Below, one piece after another: positions 9,729 to 19,213 of a stretch of DNA of 64,000 bases. The translations under genes and the position numbers were made by a program. Source of the stretch: Triparma columacea (Eukaryota > Sar > Bolidophyceae > Parmales > Triparmaceae). The stretch covers positions 1 through 64,000 of the forward strand of contig BRYA01000531.1 of assembly GCA_030267965.1 (NCBI GenBank). Direction: 5' to 3'. Under the pieces are notes generated by a model. That model was not told the origin of the DNA. It searched no databases and worked only from the letters and a program-made list of their open reading frames with translations. The first letter of the stretch is position 1. Each line of letters starts with the position of its first letter.

Positions 9729-12700
9729 CTACACTCCTCCACTGCCACCCCCGCCCCCACCGCCATCCCCGAAGACGTCGACGTATCTCTTCCTTACGTC
9801 TCTGACTCCCTCCCCGCCTTGCGCAAACACTCTACTTTCTCTCTCCTCCTCCTGTTTCATTTTCAGTTCCAGGGCCTTCCTTACATCCTCAGGGATTTCT
9901 TGTCCCCCCCCCCTTCCTCCGCCTCTCTGTTGCATGGCGATCTGAACGTCGAGGGGTGGTTGCGAAAGCATCATAGGGGGGCCTCCTGTTCCTCCTCCGG
10001 ACCTCCCTCCCACCCCACCCCCCCTCCCTCCTCCTCTACTCCCGAAACTTGCACCCCTGCTCCTGCTCCTTCGTAGGTCATTGTCTGTGGGCGGTGGTGC
10101 GACCGGTGGGGATCTTGGAGGAGGTGGAGGTGGGGGTGGCATCTGAGACGATATGTTGGCCAGGTTCCCGCTTCCCCTGCTGTTGTAGGATGACTGCGAC
10201 ATGGTATCGGTGAGGTCGTGTATCATTTGCCCCCCCCCCTCGAAACCTCCCCCTCCTCCCCCCCCAGCCCCGACCCCCCCCACGGGGGGGCTGAAGAGTT
10301 TTCCAAAAAGTCCCCCTACGGCTCCTCCAACTGCTCCCCAGACGCCGCTCCCCCCTCCNNNNNNNNNNNNNNNNNNNNNNNNNNNNNNNNNNNNNNNNNN
10401 NNNNNNNNNNNNNNNNNNNNNNNNNNNNNNNNNNNNNNNNNNNNNNNNGCGGCGGGATCCCCCCCCCCCCCCCCCCACCGTAGTCGTCGTAGGAGCCAAC
10501 GGAGTGTGAGTCTGAGATAGGACTCCTTGGTCTTGGCGCGGCGGGATAGGAGGAACCATAGGATTGCTGCAAGCGCGGCTTTTGCTGAGGTGGAAGGATA
10601 CCCCTTTGTTGGCCGCCGTGTGCGTACTGTTGTTTCGACGGCTGCTGTTTGAAGGCCACTCGTTGTTGATGGCTTAAATACTGTCCCCCTGACATCTCGT
10701 GCTGCTGTTGCTGATGTTGAGCCCCGCCGTACTGGTACTGCGGCGGAGGTGCCCCCCCATACTGGTGCTGCGGCGGGGGAGCCCCCCCTCCGTACTGCTG
10801 CCCACCCGTATGCCCGCCATACCGCTGGCTCCCTCCCCCGCTGTACTGTTGAGCCCCCCCAGCCGCCCTGTAATGCCCCCCTCCACCCCCTCCCCCTCCA
10901 CTCCCCTCCCTCGGGGGTAGTGGCAATGATGTCTTGACCCCGTTTCTCTGTAGTATCTCCTCAACGAATCTCATTGTCTTCCAAAGAGCCTTAGGCATCT
11001 TGTACGCCATGGGGGACCTTGCCATCACATTGTCGAAGCAATTCAAGCCACCATCGTTCCTGCTATCCACTTGGGCCCCATACTCAAATAATGCCGCCAC
11101 GCAAACCTTATTCCCGTGCCACACAGCGAGATGAAGGGCAGTGTCACCGTTCTTATTTTGCGTGTGCACGACGGACGCAGATTCCAACAGAAACCGCAGA
11201 ACGCCCTCTGTTCCCCTCACTGCAGCTATGTGCAGCGGGCTGAGACGAGAGAGGCGGGTCGCGAATAATGGTTGATTGCGTTAGCGGTAAGGATAATTTT
11301 GTATATTGCGTTAATGTCTTTGGCTCGTTCTGCAGTTTTCACATCATGTCCATTCTCACCTATTGCCCTGGACGTCGGTGGCATCGACGTCGGCTCCGTA
11401 GTCACAAAGTACAGCGACAATTTTTTGATCCCCGACTCTGCAAGCATGGTGCAGGGGAGTCCTGCCAGATTTATCAGCGCAATTTGCCACGGCCCCTGCT
11501 AACAAGACTTTTTCTACGTTCTCAGTCTCACCCCTCAAAACCGACGCAAACAAAGATGCAGATTTTGTGTGCTCATCATTCTGGTTGTCCGGCCTAAGGC
11601 TCAACTCGAGGAGTTCAAAGTACTCATCGTCTTCGAGGTGCTTTCCCCAGTTCTGTGGCGCAGATGGACCGTTTGGTTGCGTCCCAATCTGGCTTTTCAT
11701 GGCATTCTGGAAAAACTTGTTCCATATTGCCATGTGCGTATCATTGTTGTTTGCAGGCGCCCCATCAGTATTGCCTTGGTCAGTTTCGAGATTATTGTCG
11801 TCATCGGCGTCAATAAAAGTATCCGTCTCGCTGTCATTGCTCGGACTGAGACGTTGCTTGGATTCGTCAAATAGACGAGGAGGGATTGCAGTCAAAGGAG
11901 GGTAAGATGGGTCAGCAAGCCCCCCCCCGGAGAGTGATTCCACCTCCTCTTCCTCTTCTTGTCTATTCTCTTCAGTCCAGGAAGCTGGTTCAGGGGCTGT
12001 TGATGTGGGAGGAGGTTGAGGAGCTTGACGAAACGGGTTGTCCCAGCTGCTGTCTCCAGTTTCGGTGTTGTAGTAGTAGACACTCCCCGACTCCGTCGTG
12101 CAAGGGATCCAAGGGGATGCCTGTTTGGCAGGTGCAGGTGCAGGAGCAGGTGCAGGTGCAACAGCAGGTGCAGGTGCAGGAGCAGGTGCAGGTGCAGGTG
12201 CATGTGCAACAGCAGGTGCAGGAGCAGGAGCAGGAGCAGGAGCAAGAGCAGGGGCTGTCGCAGCCACCTCGACGTTTTCCTGCTTGACGACTCCCTGCTG
12301 ACCCGCTAAAACTATTATCTGCATGCAACCAAGTTCTCCGACAACCGCAGACAAGTGCAGTGCGTTTTGCCCATTCGAATCCAGCACTCCAATGTCACAG
12401 GAAGGGTGAGTCGACAGTGCAGACACGACGGCCTCATGGCCATTCAAAACGGCAAGGTGAAGGGCTGTCTTGCCCTCACCGTTGACAACGTTTGTATTGG
12501 CGCCACACTCGAGCAGCATTTTAACACAATCAACCAACCCCTAACGAGCTATGGGTTAGAGTGGCGACAAAACAGCATCATCTGCACTTCCTCTACTTTT
12601 TGCTCCTCCTCACCTTATTTTGCCCCTTTGGAAGCTCGCATATCTTGTGCAAAGGTGTGTTGCCGGCGCTATCGACGCAGTTGACTTCGGCTCCGTTACT

Positions 12701-14188
12701 AATGAGAAGCAGCATTCCCTGGATCGAGCACTGCGAGGATACGATGTGAAGAGGTGTCCCGTTATTCGATGCAGCCGAAATTATGGACGAGCTTGTTGGG
12801 CGGACAATGTCGGAAGGAGGAGGAGACGAGGTTAGCTTAGGGGGGGAGGAAGGGACCTGCATCTGCCTGGGGGGCGAGGTGGGAGGAGAATTGTAGTCCG
12901 CTGGTTGGTCCCAGGAAGACTCTCCCGTGATCTCATTGAAGTAATAAGTGTAGTTGTTTTCATCAGAAGTCGTGCATTTCTTCCATGGAGAGGGTGTGGG
13001 AGATAACGAGGGGGGTGGAGTTTTGGCGAATCTGGAAGGTGGGCAAGGGGGGGGAGGGGGGGTTGGAGGGGCGAAACGACGACCAAGCGATGGTAATAAG
13101 GCGCATCGAACCTCACCTCTTTGATTCGAACTTGGCCGAAAGCTTGTAGTGCGGCTGGGCAAACGCCTGCTGGGCAGGTAAGAGCGGGGGCTCTGCTATC
13201 TGCGGAGGGTCCGGCTCAGAGACCAGCATTTCGAAGGGGACGGGGGAAACCTCGGTTGACGATATGTACTGGTTGACGGAGGAGGAGGGGGAAGAAGGAG
13301 CATAGTTTACGGAGGAAGGAGTCGAGGCACGGGAGGTCGGATTGGATGTAGTGTTGGGAGGTGGGAATGAAATCGGGAGGGCATGAAGGGATGAGTTGGA
13401 ATTCAGAGACAGGGAGAGGCCAGAGGCTTGATGGGGTGGGGGGTTGAGAGTATGTGCGGGAGGGTTCTCAATGGAGAAGGACAGCTCACTTTGATTGTCG
13501 TCCATGTCATCGTCGTCAGAGTAATCGAAGTTGGAGTGAGAAGAAGCGGCTGAGGAGGGGTGGGTGGGCGCAGTCTTACGGTCGAGATAGAGCTGGTGCT
13601 CAAACTGCTGCACAATGTTCTTCACCGATTTTTTTCTCTCCCGTTGGGGAGGAGGGTCGGAGGCAGCGTGGGGTACAGGGTTGGGGAGTGTAAGCATTGT
13701 AGCAGTGAGCTCGGGGGCATTGAAGGAGGAGGTATGCTGGTTGAGCTCCCTGGCCGCATCGTGAAGGTCCGAGGAGGCTGCAAAAGTGGGGCGACGGGCG
13801 AAACGAGTTGCAAGTGCGAAGGTGGTAAGTATGTAAGCATGTGCATAGGTGTGCACAGGGCGGTATTACGCTCCTCCTCCTCCTCCTCTCTTTCTCATTA
13901 CTCACTCTTTGCGAGGGACTTTGCCAGAGCAAGGGCAGCAGAAGGATTGTAAGGCGAAACGGACTGTTGGGAGGGATTCAACGGAGGCTGGGCAGAGGGG
14001 GACGAAGGAGGGAACGCCGTGGGAGGATAATTTTCATAAGTATCGAAGGCCTGCCCGGAGATCCTGTGGGGTATTGTGTAGGGTTCAGTTGATGGAGGGG
14101 GCTTGGGAGAGCCATTCGGAGGGACGGAGGAGATGGGTGGGTGATGAGAAGGAGGGACGGCGGAGTCGCCAGACGATGACGACTCCAT
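9729..14188 (-). CDS. WW-domain and ankyrin-repeat protein (5 exons, interrupted by a sequence gap)
   Basis: Exons 13906-14188, 13117-13777, 12614-13031, 11360-12540 and 9729-11239 join with matching phases. Two WW domains are visible: PWKKCTTSDENN...YYFNEITGESSWDQP in exon 3 and PWIPCTTESGSVYYYNTETG...SWDNP in exon 4. Ankyrin repeats (NTPLHKIC, KTALHLAV, RTPLHHAC, SPLHIAAV, DTALHLAV) surround them. WW domains bind proline-rich ligands and ankyrin repeats bind proteins, so a scaffold role is likely. A long Ala-Pro repeat (12126-12250) precedes the second WW domain. The C-terminus is Gly/Gln/Pro-rich. Ninety N bases (10359-10448) break the last exon; the frame that looks like protein after the gap differs from the one before it, so the gap length is wrong by 1 or 2 modulo 3. 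Head to head with the PX-PH gene, 102 bp between starts. Confidence 0.8.
10359..10448. other. Assembly gap (90 N) within coding sequence
   Basis: The gap sits in the Gly-rich C-terminal coding region of the WW/ankyrin gene, next to C homopolymers at 10459-10475. The flanking frames do not agree, so its true length is not a simple 90 bases. Confidence 0.95.
12126..12250 (-). repeat. Ala-Pro coding microsatellite
   Basis: Runs of a 6-bp unit (GGTGCA/GGAGCA on the plus strand) encode repeated Ala-Pro on the minus strand with occasional AV or AHA interruptions. All frames are open, which explains the long spurious ORFs on both strands here. Confidence 0.85.
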
Positions 14189-14290
14189 GGTGGGGGAGAC
14201 TTAGTGGATTAATCAAAAATCCAAATTAGTTCACAGGAAAAAAAAAGGGAAGGGAGGAGATTTATTTGCCGCAGGTATTTATTCACTGCA

Positions 14291-15552
14291 ATGGCACAAT
14301 TCTATAGCCCCCTCGACGACGTTCCGGGAGTTGGGCGTGAGGATGATTGGAGCGGAAGCGAAATGACCAGTTTTGGGAGGAGGGGGGAGGATGGAGGTGG
14401 GGGGGATGGGGGGGATGGGATGGGTTGGAAGGAGAGAGAGGGGGAGAGAGAGGTCAAAAAGGGGAAACTGGATATCAAGCTGGAGGACATCGACGACATA
14501 AGGGGTGTAAAGGTGGGTGGGTGGGGTGGGGGACACCCCTGGAGAGGGGGATGGGGGATTGGGGGTGATGGTGATGGGATGGGAGTGGTTGAGAGAAGGA
14601 GGGGTGTTATGTGTGTCCCGCAGACGAGGGTTGTCCGTTAGTTTTGGCCTCTTATTCATCTACTCCAAATACGACCAGTAGCAACTGCATTACTGACCCT
14701 CACCCCCCTCACCCCCACCACACCACTTACCAGGTTCGTGTGTGCAACACGTCCCTCGGTGGCAACGGTTTGAAGACTCACATAATCTACAAGTTCGAGT
14801 TCAACCTAACCGTCCCCGGGCACGGTGCCGAGGGCGTAAGCTGGTACGTGCAGAAGCGGCACAAGGACTTCCAGAAGCTGGAGGAGGAGATGGGGATGGA
14901 GAGGGGGATGCCGAGAGCGAAGGAACTGGGGAAGCTACCGAAGCACGAGACGGTGCTGTCGATATACGCGGGGGGGGTCAGTGGTAATGTTTTGAAGAGG
15001 TGCAGGAAACTGTGCGCGTATTTGAGGAACTTGGTGGGGAGCGAGGCGAGGGACCTGAGGTGTGTGAGGGAATTCCTCGGAATGGTGGGAGAGGATGCCG
15101 GGGGAGTAGGGAGGTCGGGGGTATCAAGCAACTTCGAGACCTCGTTCAGGGAGGAGGGGGCGGAGGGGGAGATTTTGAGGGAGGGCTACGTTGAGGTTTG
15201 TGTGAATAGTACGGGGCCCAAGGACGTGACGTACTTCAAGAGGAGGTACGCGGTGCTTCTCGAGCGGGGGCTGTTCTTGTACAGGCACCACGACGACGAC
15301 TGGAAGAGTTTCACGAGCTGCTTGGACGGGGGGACATTAAGGGTTGAGACGGGGGGGGGGGGAGGGAAGGGACACTCGTTCTGGAGAATTTGGGTCGAGG
15401 ACGGAGAGGGGTCTGAAGGGGGTTGGGGGGGGAGAGGAGGGGGGAAGTACGCCGTGGGGGGAGAAGGGGGTAGTAGCTATTTCTTCAGGGGCACAGACAG
15501 GCAAAGGGAGCTGTGGATGGAGGCAATGGGGGGCGTGAAGCGGATAGCATAA
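14291..15552 (+). CDS. PX-PH domain phosphoinositide-binding protein (2 exons)
   Basis: Exons 14291-14512 and 14734-15552 give 346 residues. A PX domain spans about residues 70-185, with the typical HIIYKFEF strand, SWYVQKRHKDFQKL and a Pro-containing loop near PRAKELGKLP. A PH domain follows at about 225-343: EGYVEV, KRRYAVLLERGLFLY and the closing helix with the invariant Trp in ELWMEAM. Both domains usually bind membrane phosphoinositides, so endosomal or plasma-membrane trafficking is likely. The PH core has long Gly-rich loop inserts. The intron lies at the start of the PX domain. Confidence 0.85.
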
Positions 15553-15587
15553 CGAGAAATAACAGTTTGCGTCCAATCCATATTGCT

Positions 15588-15950
15588 TTAGTAATCGCCG
15601 GTTCCCTCCTCTCCACCGAACATGTCCATGGCACCTCCCATGTCCATCTCCTCCTCCTCAGCCTTCTCCTCCTCGACCTCCTCAGCGGCAGCGGCATCAC
15701 CAGATCCTCCTCCTCCTCCTCCTCCCGAGCCGGGAGCGGCGCAAAACTTGTCGACACCCTCGGCGGCAGCGGTGATCTTAGCGAAGATACCGGTGTACAT
15801 GGAGTTAGCAGAGTTTCCAGAAGCGGAGATAACAGCCTCAATGGCCTCCTGGGTAATCTCTCCACCGGCGTCAGCAACAACAAGGGTAGCAAGGGACGTG
15901 ACCATCTCGTCCTTCTTAGCTCCAGTAAGATCAGTAAGAGAAGTAGCCAT
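15588..15950 (-). CDS. RPLP1: 60S acidic ribosomal protein P1
   Basis: 120 residues, single exon. The N-terminal dimerisation region (MVTSLATLVVADAGGEIT, then ...MYTGIFAKI) matches the P1 stalk protein, followed by a Gly/Ala hinge and an acidic tail EEEEMDMGGAMDMFGG. P1 with P2 forms the lateral stalk of the large subunit that recruits and activates translational GTPases. The tail differs from the usual DDDMGFGLFD ending: it lacks the LFD and ends in GTGDY, which is unusual because that peptide binds elongation factors (and ribosome-inactivating proteins). P1 rather than P2 is judged from the spacing and the FAKI segment. Confidence 0.88.
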   Translation of the reverse strand: MATSLTDLTGAKKDEMVTSLATLVVADAGGEITQEAIEAVISASGNSANSMYTGIFAKITAAAEGVDKFCAAPGSGGGGGGGSGDAAAAEEVEEEKAEEEEMDMGGAMDMFGGEEGTGDY

Positions 15951-16925
15951 GTTAGCTGTGGCGTAGGGTGAGGTGGTGAGGGGTGTGTGGGTTAGTCAAT
16001 ATGTTGGATGTTTTTCCCGATGTAGTAATGAGTCAATATTTCATCCAATTCATCGTTTTGTGCTATATTAATCAATTTGGGGTGATATTAGGTATATACA
16101 GACAAGCCCTTATGGTCGGAAGTGAGATTGGAATGAAGTGAGAGCCAAACTTCCCAAGAATACAAACATTGCCGACGAGTTTCATGGGATGCTTTTCCAG
16201 TCAATGACCACATTCATCGGCATTCATGCAACCTCGAGTGCTTAAACTATTATAATCCGCACATAGCTGAAAGAGGAACGTGAATTTCAGACGTTTGGAG
16301 AATGGGACTCACTTTCGATTTTGGCTTTTTCTTCATGAGGAAATTGGGTGATGAGACATGCTGGAAAGCTCTTCAAAATTGTCAAGTGGCCTTTGGTTGT
16401 CGGGAGCGGGGATGGAATTAGGGCATTGAAAGATTGAATGGGGAGTGACATGATTGGAACGCGCGGTGCCACGTTCATGACCTGAATTTTGCAATTCATT
16501 GAAAAAAAATCCAAAATTCAAACCAGAACACGATCAAAGACGACATTAAAATACCGACTTGCTCTTCTTCAAAACCATTAACACTCATCCCTCGATAATT
16601 GAACTCAATCACCGCCCTTCCAAAACCCTCAACCCACCCCCAAAGCAACCTATAAAAGCAAAGCGCACCTCACCGCTTTCAACTGATACTGCGAATCCAT
16701 ATCGGCTGCCCCCTCCCCCCTATCGACACACTCCACCCTCCTCATCCCCCCTTCCTTCTCCCCCCCTCCCTCCTTCCTCTTTGTCCTCCTTCACCAACCG
16801 GCCCATTTATCGCCAGCCCTCAAATCCTTCTTTTTAACCCCTCCCACTACCTTCTTACCACTCCACTACGCTAATCTCTAACGTAGTATCATTGACCCCC
16901 CCCAAAATAACCCCTTTCGTCAATC
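15951..16925. other. Long intergenic region between divergent RPLP1 and SF3A2
   Basis: About 975 bp with no supported gene. 16000-16560 is mixed composition; 16590-16900 is strongly C/T-rich on the plus strand, as in a 5' untranslated region. Open frames here are Pro-rich artefacts. Confidence 0.5.
16651..16657 (+). promoter_or_regulatory. Candidate TATA box for SF3A2
   Basis: TATAAAA occurs 275 bp before the SF3A2 start codon, followed by a C/T-rich leader. Position allows a transcription start near 16680. Sequence evidence only. Confidence 0.3.
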
Positions 16926-17709
16926 ATGGACATGCAAAACCGCGTAGGCTCCAAGTTTGGAGGAGGAGGCGTAATGTCTGAGGGTCAAGCTGCCCGCGAC
17001 CGCAAGGAGCGGCTCCGCCAGCTCGCCCTCGAGCACTGCGACCTCTCCAAGGACCCTTACTTCATGCGCAACCACTTGGGGACGTACGAGTGCAAGCTAT
17101 GCCTTACACTACACACCACGGAGGGGAGCTACTTGGCGCACACGCAGGCGAAGAAGCACCAGATGGGACTGCTGAGGAGGGCGAAGGAGGAGGAGCTGCT
17201 GAAACAGAGGGAAATGCCGGTTGCGACCAAGAAGCAGACGGGGGTTATGGCGAAAAAGGTCAAGATAGGGAGGCCAGGTTATGGTGTCACCAAGGGAGTA
17301 GGTGAGTTGAGGGTAGGCTGCGGGAAGGCTGAGGGAAGGCGGAGCAAAGGCGGAGCGAGGGCCCTTCGCCACCACTCAGAATTCTAACCCCCCTCCCCCC
17401 CCCCCCCACCCCCTAGACTCCAACGGTGCCAAATGCCTAACCTTTTCCATCTCCTACCCTGAGATTACCCCCGGAATCGTCCCCCGCTACCGCTTCATGT
17501 CCTCCTACGAGCAGCGCGTGGAGGCGCCCGATCCCAAGTACCAGTATCTGCTCTTCGCCGCCGAGCCTTACGAGACGGTGGCATTCAAGATACCCAACGA
17601 GCCCATTGACAAGGACGAGGGGAGGTTTGTCACTAACTGGAGGGACGGCAAGTTCAACCTTACTCTTTTCTTTGCCAAGAAGGCGGAGGAGGAGGGGAAG
17701 GGGGAGTAG
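16926..17709 (+). CDS. SF3A2: Splicing factor 3A subunit 2 (PRP11)
   Basis: Exons 16926-17301 and 17417-17709 give 222 residues. The protein is colinear with SF3A2: RDRKERLRQLALE, KDPYFMRNHLGTYECKLCL, the U1-type zinc finger (C56, C59, H72, H78), KIGRPGYGVTK, then PGIVPRYRFMSSYEQRVE, QYLLFAAEPYETVAFK and the Trp-containing end. SF3A2 is part of the SF3a complex that joins U2 snRNP to the branch site. It lacks the long Pro-rich C-terminal repeats of the vertebrate protein, like yeast PRP11. The intron ends in a C-rich tract and CTAG. Confidence 0.95.
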
Positions 17710-17843
17710 AACCAAAAGAAGCCCTTTGTTTAATGACACAAAAACAGACACATTATTCCTCTACACACAAACTCAACACACAAACTAAGCCCACAAAGCC
17801 CCAATATTCTTGCCCCCCCCCCCCCCCTCCCATATCTTGCACC

Positions 17844-18782
17844 TCAAACCACACTGTCCCCCTCCATGTATCTGAAAGCCCTGCTAGTGAATTCCCCTCC
17901 GCACGTTTCCACTTCCAATTTCTCTTCCCTGCACTCTCTTTGTACTCCGTTCCTGTTCCCCTCTCTCGCCCTTTCAACGCACTTCGACCACCTGTTGTAT
18001 CTCCCCCTCCCCCCCCCGCATGTTGTTGACGCTAGGCATGTACTGTAGTTAACGGCGTTGCTGAAGTGGTCCTTAAGGAGCTGAACGTCCACTGAATTTG
18101 AAGGACCAGGAACGGAGGGGGAGGAAGCTTGAAGAGCGAGCATGGACTTCTCGGACTTTACCAAGCGGTCCAAGTGGGGACCACAGGCATCGACTAACCT
18201 CCTGAACTCCCCCCCAACGTCCCCCATTGGACTTCTATATAAATTGTCCATTGCCCTATCCGTGACCCTGGTCTTTCCACCCCCCCTTCCGTGACCTAGA
18301 GCCTCCCTGAGCAGCATGTCTACGGAGGATAGGGACGGGTGAATTCGAGAGAAACCACGGATACCTTGGAACACGGCTTCAGCGGAACGAGCGGAGGATG
18401 ACGCATGGTAGGATGATGTGACGTTTGAGGAAGCTTGACGAGCGGAATCAAGGATGGAGGTTGTTAAAGCGTCTATTGAAGCGTCTTGTGAGGTCTGAGA
18501 AGGTTCAGAGAAGGGTTTTGGGGAAGTGCTAGGGTTGGAGGGATTTGATTTGGGTAAAGGGAAGGAGGACGATGATGAGGATGACGAGGACGACGAGGAT
18601 GATTCAGGCTTGGGATAAGAGGAGCGCAGAGTGTTGAGGAGCGCGTCAACTTTGTCTTGTCCTTTGTCTATGTCGGGGTCAGAGTTTTGGGAGGTAGAAT
18701 GTGGGGAAGGGGGAGGAGGAGGAGGAGTAGAAGTAGAGGACGATGAGTTTGAATAAGTGGATTGATCTCTTGTTGGAGGCAT
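17844..18782 (-). CDS. Ser-rich protein of unknown function with Cys-containing C-terminus
   Basis: 312 residues in one exon. The N-terminal 110 residues are Ser/Pro-rich with a 13-Ser run; 110-240 look helical (SAEAVFQGIRGF, VDMLLREALGHGR, FRRLVDACGPHLDRL). The C-terminal 80 residues hold several cysteines, including a C-x9-C pair (CREEKLEVETC) and a CxxxxxC. This could be a CHCH-like intermembrane-space module, but the other spacing does not fit well, so I make no functional call. The frame and ATG are clean. Confidence 0.6.
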   Translation of the reverse strand: MPPTRDQSTYSNSSSSTSTPPPPPPSPHSTSQNSDPDIDKGQDKVDALLNTLRSSYPKPESSSSSSSSSSSSSFPLPKSNPSNPSTSPKPFSEPSQTSQDASIDALTTSILDSARQASSNVTSSYHASSSARSAEAVFQGIRGFSRIHPSLSSVDMLLREALGHGRGGGKTRVTDRAMDNLYRSPMGDVGGEFRRLVDACGPHLDRLVKSEKSMLALQASSPSVPGPSNSVDVQLLKDHFSNAVNYSTCLASTTCGGGRGRYNRWSKCVERAREGNRNGVQRECREEKLEVETCGGEFTSRAFRYMEGDSVV

Positions 18783-19213
18783 TTAATCGTAGTATGGTTT
18801 TTTGTGTTGAAAAATGAACAATCCTTTTCTTCCATTTTCTGTCTTTTCCTTCTTCCTCCCGGGTCACCTCCCAGGGTCAGATAAAAGTTTAGATTGGGAA
18901 ACGATTTTCATCTGTGCTTTCGTTAATAGAAGTTAGGTATCCTAGTTTTCGAATTGTGAAAAAATAAATCGTGAATTCAGAGTGGAAAATCCGAAAATCC
19001 GGTTTTCCCCCCACCTTTTTCCTCTCTTCAATCTCATCAAGAGGTGGGCGATTGCAGGGTGTTGGGTGGGAAGACAAAAGGACAACAAACGGCTTTCGGA
19101 GATCTCAATGATATTGGATTCTCGCTCGCTTACATGACAGGGTTAAAATGAAATAGAGAACTTCTTTCCCAATCCGGTTCCAGTATTAAAAGTACATAGC
19201 TAAGTTTTGACAT
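18783..19213. other. Intergenic region between two minus-strand genes
   Basis: Moderately AT-rich sequence with no ORF I can support; it should contain the promoter of the gene ending at 17844 and the 3' flank of the gene ending at 19214. Confidence 0.4.

Noticed and set aside
11892..12328. Leu-rich and Cys-rich frames opposite and alongside the Ala-Pro tract
   Set aside because: Produced by a 6-bp microsatellite open in all frames; the WW/ankyrin frame is the real one.
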